Shown: positions 21,201-36,200, counted from the first letter of the stretch. The stretch: DNA of 64,000 bases from Patiria miniata (GCF_015706575.1 NW_024037063.1:8556927-8620926); one strand, 5' to 3'. Numbers and translations are program-made. The notes: generated by a model not told the origin, from the letters alone.

Positions 21201-24200
21201 CACATCTTTAAAAACAGGCACATCTTTAAAAACAGGCACATCTCTAAAAACAGGCACATCTTTAAAAACAGGCACATCTTTAAAAACAGGCACATCTTTA
21301 AAAACGGGCACATCTTTAAAAACATCTTTAAAAACGGGCACATCTTTAAAAACAGGCACATCTTTAAAAACAGGCACATCTTTAAAAACGGGCACATCTT
21401 TAAAAACAGGCATATCTTTAAAAACAGGCATATCTTTGAAAACAGGCACATCTTTAAAAACAGGCACATCTTTAAAAACAGGCACATCTTTAAAAACAGG
21501 CACGTCTTTAAAAACAGGCACATCTTTAAAAACAGGCACATCTTTAAAAACAGGCACATCTTTAAAAACAGGCATATCTTTAAAACAGGCAACAAACAAA
21601 TCTGGGATAGTCGGAATGTAAAAGATGACATCTTCATGTTTCTACAGGGATAACATTATCCTTGCCAGTGCTCGGCCAAATAATGACTTTTAATTTGAAA
21701 AAATACCATCATGTTATGTGCTCCTATACAATGCTCCTATTCAACATATGAACGCATTTGGTTTAATCTACTTCCATCTAAATTGATGATGCATGCTACT
21801 TAGTGAAGGTAATATCATGGAGTGAAATAATGTTTTGCAAATGTATAAAAGACAAAGCTAAACAAACACATGACATTCATTGACATAAAACTGTACTACG
21901 GTCATGTGATGCTAAATTTCACTGGACAGTCTGTTATCACTAGAAATGGTAACACGAGCAAAGCTTGAAAACAATAACAGGAAAGTGCATCTATGGTATG
22001 GTCTCACACACTGCCACATATGATATCACAAAACACAATCGATCTATGACATGCAGCACTCTTCCCAAGTTGGAAAAAGTTGATCCTTTCGAGAGGCAAT
22101 TGACACAATTTTATCGTCATGTCCGTGCAACATGGTCGTATCTCCTAAAATGGTGTATGGCGTACTGTATGTGAAACGCAACTTTTCAATGTCAAAAGGT
22201 TGTATCTCGCTTAAAATAACCCGGATGTACACTCAAAGTCAATGGACGTTGCAATACGCGAGAAACGCCATTGTTGCACGGAGCGTATTTGCGAAAGATA
22301 CGACTTTGTTGAAAAATCGAGTTGCGATCTTGTTGCACTGATGCGATGTATCCTAATTCATTGAAAAAAAACGTTCGTTCAAAAGTCTCTAAATGCATCC
22401 AAACTTATTTTGCGGTTATTGTATTCAAATTATCTTTTGCTGGTACATATTCACAGATCTGTGTACACATTTAACTATACATAAGACTGATGAGGTTGTG
22501 AGGAGGGGGGGGGGGCACCAGCCCCTAACCCCCCTCACCCCCCCCCCAAAAAAAATGAAAACCAACCCACTCTATCCCATTTCCACAAAATGTGGTGTGC
22601 AACTTTGGTGCACCAGACATGGAGGTAAAAACACTGCAACCAGCCATTATCCTTATTATATGGGCACTAATGTTTCAGTCTGTACTTACTTGATCTCCTT
22701 GCGGTAGTATTGTGGGCACTGGATATTCTTGCACTTGAATCCTCCTCTGGTATCGAAGCAGGCTGACTGGGAGCTACAGTTGTGGATGTTGCGTCGACAC
22801 TCATTGATATCTTGGAAAAGAAAATTATTCAGGAAGGCATGAACTTAGAGATTTCATGATTGATTGTTTGATAGTAATTGTTATACAATGTGGTAGCTTA
22901 TTCAAAGGCGGATCGGGGGGGGGGGGGGGGGGGGCAACGAGGGCCATGCCGCCAGCAACAACCGCCAGCAACAACACCTACGGAATCTTGTAAAATCTCA
23001 CCCCCCTCCCCCAAAATGTAGGGAAACTAGTTGCGCGTGCATTACACAAGATTCCCAAGACATTGTTTCTGGCGGTTCATGGCTGATAGCAGTTCGTCAT
23101 TATAACGCTCCCTCGCGGCTGTGGGTTATCGCGGTGGCGGTTTATTGCGTATCTACAACAACAACAACAACGTCTTGACCCAAGACTAGAAGAGAAACCA
23201 ATGAAGCTACTCACCCCTGCAGTTGAATCTATTGAGCAGCTCATAGCCATTTGGGCAGGTACACATGTATGAGCCAAAGGTGTTTACACATCCACCCATG
23301 CAGCTGGCTCCTTGGTACTTGCATTCATCCACATCTGGAATCAATCAAGCAAAACTTTTTGCTAGCCTATTTGTTACTCTAAAATTTTGCCCTTAAATAG
23401 GAGCTGAGGCATTATAGAGACATTGAAATGTCTCCCTTATTCCACATGTTCCCCAAAGAAATGTCTGTTGTACTATTTATGATAGTTATCTGTGCAAATT
23501 CATAAGTGAATGTTTACTAGAAATAATTGTTCAACATTATTTTCTTTGGCTGCACGTGTTATTATACTTTTCTCATAATGACTGATGCTTCCTCTGAAGT
23601 TCTCACGTTGCGAGGAGTGACTAAATTTAACAAGAATAGAAACTGAAGCTTTGCAGGAGTGTGACAGAAAATAAAGTCATGGCAGCATCAAAACGTAGAT
23701 TTGACATAACGTTTACCTTCACACCGTCTGGTATCGCGGTTGGCTATCTGACCACGCGGACATTGCTGACATCGGTATGAACCAGGCACGTTGACACACT
23801 GAGAGTTGCCGAAACACGGATACTGGGCCTGTTCACATTCATTGACATCTGAAGCCAGTACAAATAAAAGACAAAATTACAAAGAATCTCATTCTTATGT
23901 ATATCACCAGAACACAAGGCTGAAGTATAGACAAATCGGGGCACATAATCACTATATGCACACACGATCCCCTTTCAATGGCGAAAGCATTGTGCAAAGC
24001 TACATGTTCTACCCAATCTTGGATTATCTGAACAATAGCTAGCGCAATGCTTTTGCCATTGAAGGGAACCTTCATGATGGAATTGACAATGTGCCTGAAT
24101 TGGTCTATACACTACAAACTAGTAAAAACAAAAAAAGAAATGGTGTTACATTTCATTTGAACTTGGAAGATTAATGGAATAAGGTCCATGCGCCCACCCA

Positions 24201-27200
24201 TTTAGAATCTTGAATGGCACAAAAACAACATATCAGTTGCCTCCAGTGCCTCGATCCTCCCCTTGAAATATTGGTGAAGTGCCCCCTAGAAGTTAAACCC
24301 TTGTTACGCCGCTGAAGGAAGGATATTCCAAAGAGACTCAGTACAAGCAAAATAAAAAACAAAAATGTGATGAACATCTAGCAGCAATAGACTAAGGACT
24401 GCTAGGAATATTATCTAGAAGAAATTTACACGATGAAGGACGCAATTCAGGGAGCTTTTTACAAATGAAATATTACTGAGCACACATGTAAGTTAGGTGC
24501 CGCAGAACCTCTTACGAGTGTAAACAAACAGTTTTGCTAAACTCAATTTTTCTGTGCTAGGCAAATTTTGACCCCAAAGGAGATTTAAGCACAAAAGATA
24601 CTGAATATCCTATGGACACACTTTGTGTATACTGGTTTGCATGCCTAAGGTGTGTTGAGCACAACTTATTTTATTCTCAATGCGTGTAAGCTTCAGGCCC
24701 CATTGGCAATGCATTCAACCACTTGGCGACGGGATTATTTTTGGCGAAAATTTCCATTTTTAAAAAAGGCAAAATATAGCAGCCAACTTTTGATTTACAG
24801 CCAAACGCCACAAATACTGATTCACAAGAGTCATTTCAACAGTATTTGTACGACACTTCTTACCGCAACCTCTTATTTTTCAACACTCCAAGGTGTGCCC
24901 ACAGAGTGTAAATTGTACCACAACAGGCTGTGCACAGCGGCCTTGTTCAAGTTCAACACACAGTCCACCTGCACAGACTTGTTGGACTTTGTGTGTGTGT
25001 ACAAAACAAATGGGGGGTTAGCGTGTTTAGACGAAATCCGAAGGTGATTCGAGGCACGCTTGACTTTTTAACCCATCAACAGTGCCTGTGTATAAAAACA
25101 GCCAGATCGTGTTAACACGTCATCCAACGCGAATTGGTTTAGAGTTCCTCCCAGTGGTCATCCCCATCTCTCCCATTGTACAAGGTGTTTCAAAAAAAGG
25201 AAACCCAACTTCAAAGAATGAGTATGGACAGACCATATGTTTACTGGCTATAAAACTGGTATCATCTGAAAGCGTAATCTCTATGCTTTTCAATGATACT
25301 ATGTTTAGGTTTTCTGAGTCATGCATCAGTGAGCATCATTGTCTTGAAAACTGGATGCAAAAATGCAGATGGTTCACTTTCATAAAAAAAACACCACTGG
25401 GCACGGTGTGCCTATTGTTTAATACGAAAATGTCTGTGAAATGGCTTGAATGTTAATCCTCGGGAAAATGGCACATTGTTTTGAACGTGGCTTGGTCAAA
25501 ACGAGAAATTCATGACAAACAATAAAATCCAGTTTTGAAACCAACCCGACTTGTTTTTTGTTTCTTTTTATGCACTCGTGTCTTCTTCTTGAATACTTAT
25601 TCTCATGCACACCATGCCTATTGTGTCTGTCATGAAAGTGAACCAAATGCAATTTTGCATCAAAATCTCATGACAGTGGTGTTCAGTGATGCATGACCCT
25701 GGAAATGTAAACAAGGTATCATTGAAAAGCATAGAGATTACGCTTTCAGAGGATATCAGTTTTATAGCCAGTAAACATTTAGTCTGTCCATACTGGTTCT
25801 TCAAAGTTGGGTTTCCTTTTTATTGCAACACCCTGTATAGACCGATGAGGGGCTACTTGTGCACGGAGCCCATACGGATTAACCTTGTCCAGCTTCCGAT
25901 GATAACATCTTACCGACACAACCCTCTTCTTCAACGTATCTGTAGTTGAGTTGGCATCGCTGTTGACAAGCAAATGATCCCACGGTATTATGGCACTGCT
26001 CATTGTAGCGACAATTGTTGGTGTTCGTCTCACATTCATTGATATCTATAAGAAGTGAACAATACAGGGAGCAAATTAAAGCTATAGTCCATCATTTGCA
26101 GCCATCCGAAAAGTAACTGGCGTAATTATTGTTGAAAAACAAACTTAGTTGAAAGATAGTAAGGGAACTAAACTCCCTGTGAAATTATTCCTTCTGGGAA
26201 GCTGTCATTTTGAAGTAATCAACGAAAGAAGGCATTTCCAACGGTGACTCTTAAGAAGCACCGTAGGAAAATTTAAATTAGTAGTTCGTTTTGTTATTCA
26301 GCGCAGCGCGCACAAGTATTGGAACGACGCACACGCACGCGCGGTTGTTATAATTCGTCGGATCAGTGCGCTACGTCGCGTATAGCTGCAATTCAAAACA
26401 ATTCAAAACATGATTCAGTAACTTTTGATTTGAGATTGAGATCTTAGAATGCTGTTTTTCTCGGAATGTACAGCTGAAGCTTAGCTGAAACTTCATCAGG
26501 TTAGTTGTTCAGTATCCTTCATTAGATTTTGAACCCTTTTGTTGCTTCAAACGAACAAAATGCACAAATTACAAATGATGGACTATAGCTTTAAGTCTCA
26601 ACAAAATATATTCTCATGCAGTGGTGTAACTCCACTAATGCCACAACTCGGAGGTTGGTTGCACGACATTTCACTTTGCACAACATTTGAGGCATGACAC
26701 ATTTACAAAAGTCTTTTCAAAATGTTTGATTCAGGGACTAGTTTGTGGATTGAAATGAAATGGCACACACACATTGGTCCCGAAAGATGTGATTATCCTC
26801 ATCCAAGATGTTAAGGTTATTTGAAATGTTGCTCAGATACGCCAAATTTTGTGAAATTGATAGAGCAGCTGTGCAACAAATCTTTTCAAACATTAAGGCT
26901 CCTTACCAAAAACTTGTCTCAATAAGATTCACTAACAACAGGTAGCTATTAAGTGGCCTCTCCCAATTCCATGGTGAATTATGGGGAAAAAACTCGACAT
27001 ACATGCGCCAAACAGGTATTCTTTTTCCAAAAAGTGACAAGGGACCAACAGTTTTTGTATTTCAAAAACTTCCATAGGAAGTTTGCTACAAATTGTGACC
27101 GACTTGAAGAACAATCTGAAAAAGACACGAGAGAAAATAAAAAAAAATGGAGGCAATTTACCGTCGCATTCCCTGGTGACCTCATTGAACTCCATTCCAT

Positions 27201-30200
27201 TGCGACAGCCACACTCATATGCACCTTCGCGATTCTGGCACACCTGATTGGCTTGACAGTCATCCGTTCCCAAGGCACACTCGTTAATATCTGACCAATC
27301 AAAAACAAGAGGATTAAATAAATCCAAGTCAGGCTGGGTTTTATACTTGATATTCGCAATCAATGAAATGCATTAGAACATAACAATCATCTGATTGGAG
27401 ACATATCCATTCCTATGAAGAAAAGAAAAAAGGATGAACAAAAAAAACAAACAAACATATGCTAAGCCAGTATAAGCCAGTAGCAAAAAAATATAAATAA
27501 ATAAATTAAAAAAATGAATAGATCTAATCGGTGTGCTGAACGCATTATCTGCACATGTCCCACTAGCAAGTGATGCACTACACAGTCAGTCAAAAAAAGC
27601 TGAACCCAAACCCCCAAAAATGTATTTCATATTTTAAAAAATGGTCAGCACCAAGCATAATAATGACTGGAAAGCCAAGTTCATAAACTACTTTAGATGA
27701 AAAAAAATACTGAAATTGCTCCATCCTTTCAAAGTAAATCACCATTTAAACGCAATGACCCTGAAAGAATCGTTGTCATAATTGTCTTCAAAAATCACCA
27801 GTGATAAACCCTCAGTTTAAAAATTAAAATGTCCTTTTGAAGGCCCGTTTATGAAATTGCTTTCCAGTCATTATTATTTTTGGTGCTACATAGTTTTTTA
27901 AGTATGAAATATATTTTTGGGGGGTTTGGGTTCAACTTTTTTTTACTCACCATGTATGTGCAGACATAGCTTAACATCAATCTGAGATCATCCGGCAATC
28001 CCCCCCCCCCCCACGTCCAACCCGACTAACAAATAGTCTTGATATGGCTCTAGTACAAGCAGTGAATCCCAAGTTACATTAATGCATGGGCACATGACAA
28101 ATTCCTTGCCAAAGCGTGAAATACACCAGCTGTAAAGGCAGAGTTTTCAGCTATAGTTAGTGAAAAATGTTTGCTTCATTTGGTTGGCAGAGCCATGAAA
28201 TAGAGCTGAATTCATTTAACCTTTGTCCCATTTGGCAACTTTCTCAATTTCTGTCTTACCTCTGCACTCCCTATAGATGACACTGTATTGGAAACCCTGT
28301 GGACAGGCAGGATTGCAGCGATAACTGCCGTAGGTATTGACGCAGGCTTGACCACGAGGACACACATCAGCTTGCTCTTCACACTCATTAATATCTGGTT
28401 ACAGAAACAATGTTAAGGACATTAATAAGTGAGAAACAAAAATGTGAGAAATCAAAAAAATTTCACAAATTGCACATCCCTTTTTAATATAATGTATAGA
28501 ATTAGCTTAGTATTAATTTTGAATATATAATTGACATTCTTTTATTGGGAAGTGCAGGGGCATGGGCAATAATTTCTTTTCTCATTTTTAAATTGTTTTT
28601 CATTCATCAAAGTAGTTGTTTATAATTCCTTTTCGAAAATTAAAATGCAAGAAAATATGCAGACAAAAATACATGGTTATCAACTGAAGTACAGAAGAAA
28701 CTTAACATTTACTAAAAGCAAGAGTATATTTAAAACCAGTGAAAAAATCCTTATAATTTTGAAACATTTTGTTAAATTACGCAGGGCTAGGGGGAAAGGG
28801 GCCAGGAATCGCCTCAGAGGGCTCCGCGCTCGCATTAGTTCTCGAAGCAAATGACCCAACAGTGTGCCCCGTCTGAAAAAAATCCTGGATTCCCGCCTGC
28901 TGCGCGATGTGTCGCAGAACGCGGCGATGCAGGTGTATAGTGTGAATTTAGAACTATCAGATACGGACTCATTGGTAGTATTGCACATGCCTAAGAGACG
29001 ATTGTGAATGTAAAATAAAAGGGTAAAAGGGACCAGATTTAATATAGGAGTCTAAGTTCAGAAACAATTTGGCATTAGGTGGGTAAGAATATTCTGGTAG
29101 AGGACCAGTTTCGATTGTGACAGTTCCAGGAACGATTGTGACAAAGTTGCAGTCCAGACCATCACAAGTCTTCACAAGTCATGTCTTCACAAATCATCCA
29201 GTCCGAAGTCAAATCACAAGGAGTGCATACCTATGTACCCCAATACCTATGTTCCCCCAAACCCTAACCCTAAGGATTGGAGAACATAGGTATTGGGGAA
29301 CATCGGGTGGACCCCGTCACATGCTATTCAAATGAACAGTGACAAGTGAATTCCCTTATTATTATTGCTCCCCAGTAACATGTTACCACACTTGCGAAAG
29401 GACTTATGTGAACTCGACTTGAACAGTGGGTTATGATGTATCATTACCGCGTGTGCATCCATCTGCGCTGTCTGCCTTGAAGCCCTGCCTACAGGGCCTG
29501 CATTTGTAACTTCCCATGGTGTTCTGACAGTAGAATTCCGGGGGACAATCGTCTGTGTCCTGCAAGCACTCATCAATGTCTGAACAATCAAAAGCAGCAG
29601 CCATGGTTAAGTGTAAGAGAATAAAGCAGGCAGGCCAGACACAATGCACTAGCATGTGCAACTGCTATTATTTTAGCAAGTTCCATCAAGCACCGGTTAG
29701 CGTATGGTATAGTTTTGCATGCTTAGTTTGTTCCAGCCAGTAATTGCCCTGCTGTGTCTCAGCTGGTCATACCGGTACTGCAATCCTCAACATCAAACTA
29801 AACACCGCAAAAAAAGTCCACACTCATTGGAGGGGCACAATTTTGAATCTGTTCATCTTATGAAAACATCATTTTAATAGACCTTTGATATCCCGTTTGC
29901 TACCAAAGACTGTAAATGGTCCAAAACTGACAACAGTGTATGAAAAATGATACAGTTTGAAAAGTTGCAAATTTAATGAATACGTTATTCAAGTGGACAT
30001 TTCTGCATGACAGTGTGGCACTGCCTGAAACAAACGGCAGTGAATACCGATCGCACAGTGCTTGTATGCACGGGATCATGTGAAATTGAGTTACTGCGCT
30101 TTGTTCGGGCACTGTGCAGTCAATGGGTGCCAATGAATTACAGGCATGTGTGGATGCACTTGCAATTTTTCCTCGCGTATCTTGAAATTTGCAACTTTTC

Positions 30201-33200
30201 AAACTGCAGCATTTCTCATAAATCATTGTCAATCTTGGACAATTTACAGTCTTTGGTAGCGAACGGGGTATCAAAATGTAGCTAACAAAATTCCCCAGGG
30301 GTTTATATCATCGCAAGCACCACGAAGTGACGTATCTTCTATGGACTTTGTGCACACGATACGTCACTTCGCGGTGCGACCGACGATATAATCATCATCA
30401 TAAAATGATCAGATGCAAAATTATGACCACTCCAATGAGTGTGGACTTTATTTTTTTGCAGTGTTTGTTTTGTTGTTGTATAATACCTAGAATGTGATAC
30501 TGATACAAGGGATGTGATACAGCTACGGTTTACCCTTTGTTTTTTGGTACAGGATTGTGGGTATCCATACCTCTACATTGTTGAGTGAGTGAGTTGACTG
30601 TGTATCCGGTGCCACACGGTGAGATACGAGTGCATCGAAAGCTCCCAGGTGAGTTGTCACAGCGGAAGCCATCTTGACAATTGTGTGTTCCCCTGGCGCA
30701 TTCGTCGACATCTGAGTGAAAGAAAAATGAATAACAAATTGTCACAACAATGAATGTTTTCCGAGGCTCCGACCCCTAGCTTTAACACAGTGCACTTTTG
30801 TAAACTGTAAAACAAAATTCACAAAGACAGAAAGAAAGAGATTTGCTTGGGAAAGAAACCATCCACAGAACGGCAGCAGATTTCACAAAACAGTGCATAA
30901 CTTACGCCATGTGTAGGACTTATGCAACAAATTTAGTGTGCGGTTGCACAATAAACTTACGATTGATTTCATGAAACTTTGGCACAGCTGTGCAACGTTT
31001 TAAATAATCTATACTTCTTGGACAAAAACAAAAACAGCATTTACGACGGCTGTTTGAAAATATTTTTGTCTGAATTTCTTCGAAATTGTGTGGCAACTCT
31101 ATACTCTGTCACAAGTAAAATAACAATTCTTTTACATCAAAACACAAAGCTGTGAGAGTCTAGTATAAACCTTGACAAGTTGTACAATAACAGGCTCCAT
31201 GACGATCACAATTTGCTGGTAAAGTAGGTCATTTTCAGTAGCTAGGCAATAATCTGTGGCGCAAATGGACATAATTATGCCACTGCATAACGTTTCATGA
31301 AATTGGCTGCTGCTTCATATTTCAAAAGCTGCATGCAGCCATTAGTACATGTACCTACACAGAAAATGCCAGAATTCAAGATTTGGGTTCCATGATGTGC
31401 GATTCTCAATAGACCGCTTGCAGACGCGATCGATAATTGACGCGCGAAGGTGCGCGACGCCATGTTATGGGACAAATATGTGAGGCATTCTGGCAAAATG
31501 AGACAGAACTCGGCACAGGCCATAGTGGAGTTAAATGCAAAACACTGAATGGGGGTAATTTTTTTTTAATGTTCAGCTTTACTGATATTTATAACCTTTG
31601 ATATAGCTGCCGCATATATTTTTAAAAAAAGTATAAAAATCGTGGAATAAAAGTTTTTTTAAGGAAAAAAAACAATTAGCATCTTCCATTTGCAACAACT
31701 ACAAAACTCAAAACTTTACAGGCCGTTTTCTCAGTATTTTGCTTTTTGACATGCAGATAAATGCAGCCATAAACTTGTCAACTGAGTATCCAATTGAAGT
31801 GCAACAAACAGTATTGTAAGGAGAATTTCATTCTCTTTTTTAATACCTGCAAATCCTCACTTCGACTCTCAGTCAGTTGTGTCTCATTTTGCCAGAACGC
31901 CTCGCGTATATACAAACTTGCTGGGCTAAGGTTCTCAACTGAACATTCCTACCTCGGCACTGGATATTGTTAGATTCATCAAACACAAACTGTTCTCCCT
32001 CGGCGCATCTGGTGGTCTCGCAGTAAAACCCTCCTCTGTAGTTCTGGCACCGCTTGTGCAATGGGCATACATTTTCCTCCTGGCACTCATCAATGTCTAA
32101 CAGGGGAATTAACACACAAGGTATCAGAAGTATTGTAGTTGACTTTCACAAGGCCTACAGTCCCAAATCAGCTCACAAGCTGTTTAAATGAACTGCGACA
32201 AAGACATATTGCTTATTACTGTTCATCCTCTGTTACTTACGACTAGATCTGTGACTTGACTATTGATTCACCAGTAACTGGGCTTGTGATGGTCTTGTGA
32301 TGGACTTGACTAACTTCATTCTGTAGTGGAGTCCATCACTATTCCAGTCACAATTAGCCATGGTCCAGTGGTTACGGTGTTTGACTCATGTACGAAGGTG
32401 GGGTGTTCGAACCCTGCCAGGAACATGGTGTTTGTGCCCTTGGGCAAGACACTTAACTACAATTGCCTCTCTCCGCCCAGGAGTATAAATGGGTATCTGT
32501 GAGGGTCGAGGACCGATTGAGCGCTGATATCGGCTGCCGCGTGGTCCCATGGCCTGATGAATGGGGTAATAATTGTGAAGCGCTTTGAGATCGTTGATAC
32601 CATGGAAAGCACTACATGAATACAATTATTATTATTATTAAATCAAAAAGTCAAATCACAAGTCCAGTCACAAGCAACAGGGGACGAACAACGGAGTGTG
32701 CAAGTCTCGCCAGTTCATATTTTCACATTTCATATGAATGTCTTGGCACCAAACATGGACTAGTTTATAGTCACTGACTCCCGTGCAAGAATTTACCGAT
32801 TGGAAATTGTTATCTGCATTCTGCATGATTGATTATAAGGAGCGAGGTCAACATTTTTCATTTTATTATAGTCCTCAATTCGCAATATTTTCAATATGCT
32901 GAAAATTGTAATGCTTTCTTTCACTGGCCCCATTTCTTGTCCTTTTCTGGATAAGCCCAGTCAGGAAACAAAATCAAAGCGAAAAAAAAGAAGACTTTAC
33001 ACAGATCTTATACACGGTGCCCAAATGTACCGTATTCCCACAAAATCTTGCAGCTATCTGAGGCCAACTTGCATACTGTGGTGAAACTGGGGCAGAGTTG
33101 TGTAGGAGTCTAAGTCATGAATTATTCATGTTATTAATGGGCGCGTAGGCCAATCAGCAGCACGTATTGTGAATGCAATACATGTTGTGACACAGGCTGT

Positions 33201-36200
33201 TCGCGGGTCATAGCTGCGGTGAAAGGTTGGACTGATGGCGGCTGGTGTCGCGAGACAAGAAGTGCAGAGCAGCTAGCGATCGGCAGGTAGAGCTGTAGTG
33301 GGCTTAAGACTTATTATTGGGTCCGGATGAGTGTAGGAACAAAAGGGAGCAGGAGTTGTGAAGCTTGGGTTGGGAGCTAGTGGGAATCTGATTTTGTGGT
33401 GGATTGCTGGTCGTCTGTTCAACGCCGTACGGTGGGGTCAACTACTGGAAGGCGATCCCGTAATCATTGAGCTAGCTTGTCTAACAGGTTGACTCGTTGT
33501 AGTGCTCTGAGTTTTTGTGAGGGTTACCATTCTCGTGTAAGGGTTATCATCCTCGTGTGAGGGTTACTATTCCCTTGCCTGAGTTCTTGTGAGGGTTACC
33601 GTTCTTGTGTGAGGGTTAGCATATATTCCTGTGTGAGGGTTACCTCTCGTGTGAGGGTTACCATCATCTTCGTGTAAGGGGTTACCTTGTGTGAGGGTTA
33701 CCATATATTCCTGTTTGAGGGTTACCATTCTCGTGAGGGTTAACATCATCTTCCTGTAAGGGGTTACCTTGTGTGAGGGTTACCATATATTCCTGTGTGA
33801 GGGTTACCATTCTCATGTGAGGATTACCATCATCTTCATGTGAGGGTTACCATCCTCGTTTGAGGGTTACCATCCCCTTTTGTAATCGACACTGACTTAG
33901 AAAACACTCCACGTAATTGTATGAGGGTTATTGCTGTTTCATTAGTGGTAGGTTATTGCTGTGTAATTAGTAGCGGGTTATTTAATATTGGGCATAGCAT
34001 TCTGCCGCCTTACAAATATAACCATATTGAAAAGAGAAAACAAAAGGGCAAACAGATACTCGAATCCTACATTTACGAAACTACTCACAGGAAAATTAAC
34101 AATTTCAAATGTCCCGGGCTGCGAATTTGTTGACCATCTCCCACGATGCACTGGGAAAAATGAACTCTACATGGTAAACTCTTGGTGGTGCACTGCATTG
34201 TGAATTAATTGCCCGGATTGTACCCCCATAACTCCATAACAATGGAATGCCTTTGTCAAAGTTCAGTTGAATAACTTGTGACTTGAATTGGGACTGGGTC
34301 ACTCGATCGTGATTACGCCTCCCAATAACAAAAATCATCGCCCAACCACTGGAAACTTGCTAATCCTTTTTCAGGAGTGGCCTATTTTTTTCACAAGTGC
34401 CCTTGTTAATGTTGCACAAACAACTTAAATTGTGCTGCCATAAAGAGCACCACCTGTTGTCCATAAGCAGGCATGCAACTGGGAAATCACAAAAAAAGGG
34501 GAAATTCAAATTTTTCCCAGACTTTGTACAGTGTTTATCTATTTTCAATGGCACACATGGGAAGTAAAAAAAGAGGAAATCAGCTGATCCGAGGAAAAGT
34601 TGCATGCCTGCATAAGGGTCCACCCCAAAGAAAAGTGGGGTCAAGCCCCACCCCCTTCCCCCCCCCCATTTTTTTGTTTTGATTTTACGGACAGTGGAAT
34701 GTTTAAAGATGATATAAGCACTGTTACACAGCGTTATTGGATCGATTAAGCAGCAATGTTGAGTTTGGTTGTTTTTGGATATAAGAGCGCTGTTACACAG
34801 CGTTATTGAATCGATTAGACAGCTACCTGTATGTTGCGTTTGATTGTTTTTGGATGTTTCAACATAATATAAAGGCACCGTTACACAGCCTTATTGGATC
34901 GATTAAGCAGCAATGTTGAGTTTGGTGTTTTTGTATATTTCAAGATAATATAAAAGCGCTGTTACACAGCGTTACTGAAGCGATTAGACAGCTACATGTA
35001 TGTTGCGTTTGATTGTTTTGGGATGTTTCAACATAATATAAAAGCGCTGTTATATGCAGCGTTATTGAATCAATTAAGCAGCAATGTTGAGTTTGGTTGT
35101 TTTTGGATGTTTCAACATGATATATAAAAGGTGTTATGGGATCAGTGAAGCAGCATTATTGAGTTTCTTTGTAGCAAGGCTGCCGGCAAGAAGTACAGTG
35201 TACCTTCACATAGAGACGTTTCAACATTGTAAGTCAGTCCAGTGGTACAGTCCGGATTGCATGCGTACGAGCCGTCGGTGTTGCTACACACATGGCCCGC
35301 TGGGCAGATATCAATAATCTCTTCACACTCGTTGAGGTCTGTCAGAAGTCATCAATCATTTACATGACAACCAAACAGTAAGACTATAAACTTCCTTTAA
35401 AATCCACAAACAGAGTTATGCATAATGCACTTTTTCCTGATGTGTTTTACTTTGCTTAACATTGTGTAATAATTTGTAATGTATGCAGGGCCCCAATGGA
35501 AACCAGTTTTAAACTGTTTGGGAATATCCTGGGTAAAGAAATGTAATAAACTTAGGTGTTAAAAAGTCTGACCTGACAAAGTATTCTAAGATGACAATGA
35601 AATACACAAAAAGAACCCCCCATCCAATTTTTGTTCTTGTCTAAATAAGGCATAATAGGGGTGCATTCCACTCCAACAATTGTTAGAATTACGTGTTCCT
35701 TGGAAAGGCCCTTGCGAATGTGCCATCCCAATAGCGGATCCAGCATTATCGGAAAGGGAAGGGGCGTAGGGGGACCGAAAATGGAGGCGAAACCTGAACA
35801 TACAAGCGGGCCATTTATTTGCTTATGTGGGTGAAAATTTCTGTCTTTGAAGTGATTAAATAACCAGTTGACAGCAGAAGAAACAGAAGAAAAAAACAAG
35901 ACACACCTTCTTAAGAAAAAAAAAATGTGAAAAAAGGGGAGGGGGGATAAGATTGCAAATGCTTTTGGCAGACAGTTGGTCCCACTTGCAGGAACTTAGC
36001 CATTGTTGGTAATCGTTTTTTAAATTTTATGAATTTCTTATTTTAACTGGGTAGCCAATTCAGTGGCATCCACTGGTCTCCCATGGGGCCCAGTAAAGAG
36101 AAGACAATGTGAAGACATTAACGTTTTTAGGGGTGGGAGGAAAACCCCAGAAGAACATTCTGAGAAAAACCCATGGAATCAGGTAGGGACTGAAAACCCA

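Noticed and set aside
21063..21637. Long repetitive frames on the minus strand (FKDVPV and LKMCLF repeats)
   Set aside because: They are open because an 18-bp tandem unit has no stop in several frames; no start context, domain or splice evidence.
25082..25836. Frames of 124 and 87 codons
   Set aside because: They lie in the arms of a palindromic element and mirror one another.
34360..34878. 172-codon minus-strand frame
   Set aside because: It spans two different repeats (GGCATGCAACT element and the A/B tandem array) and a poly-C run; a chance frame.
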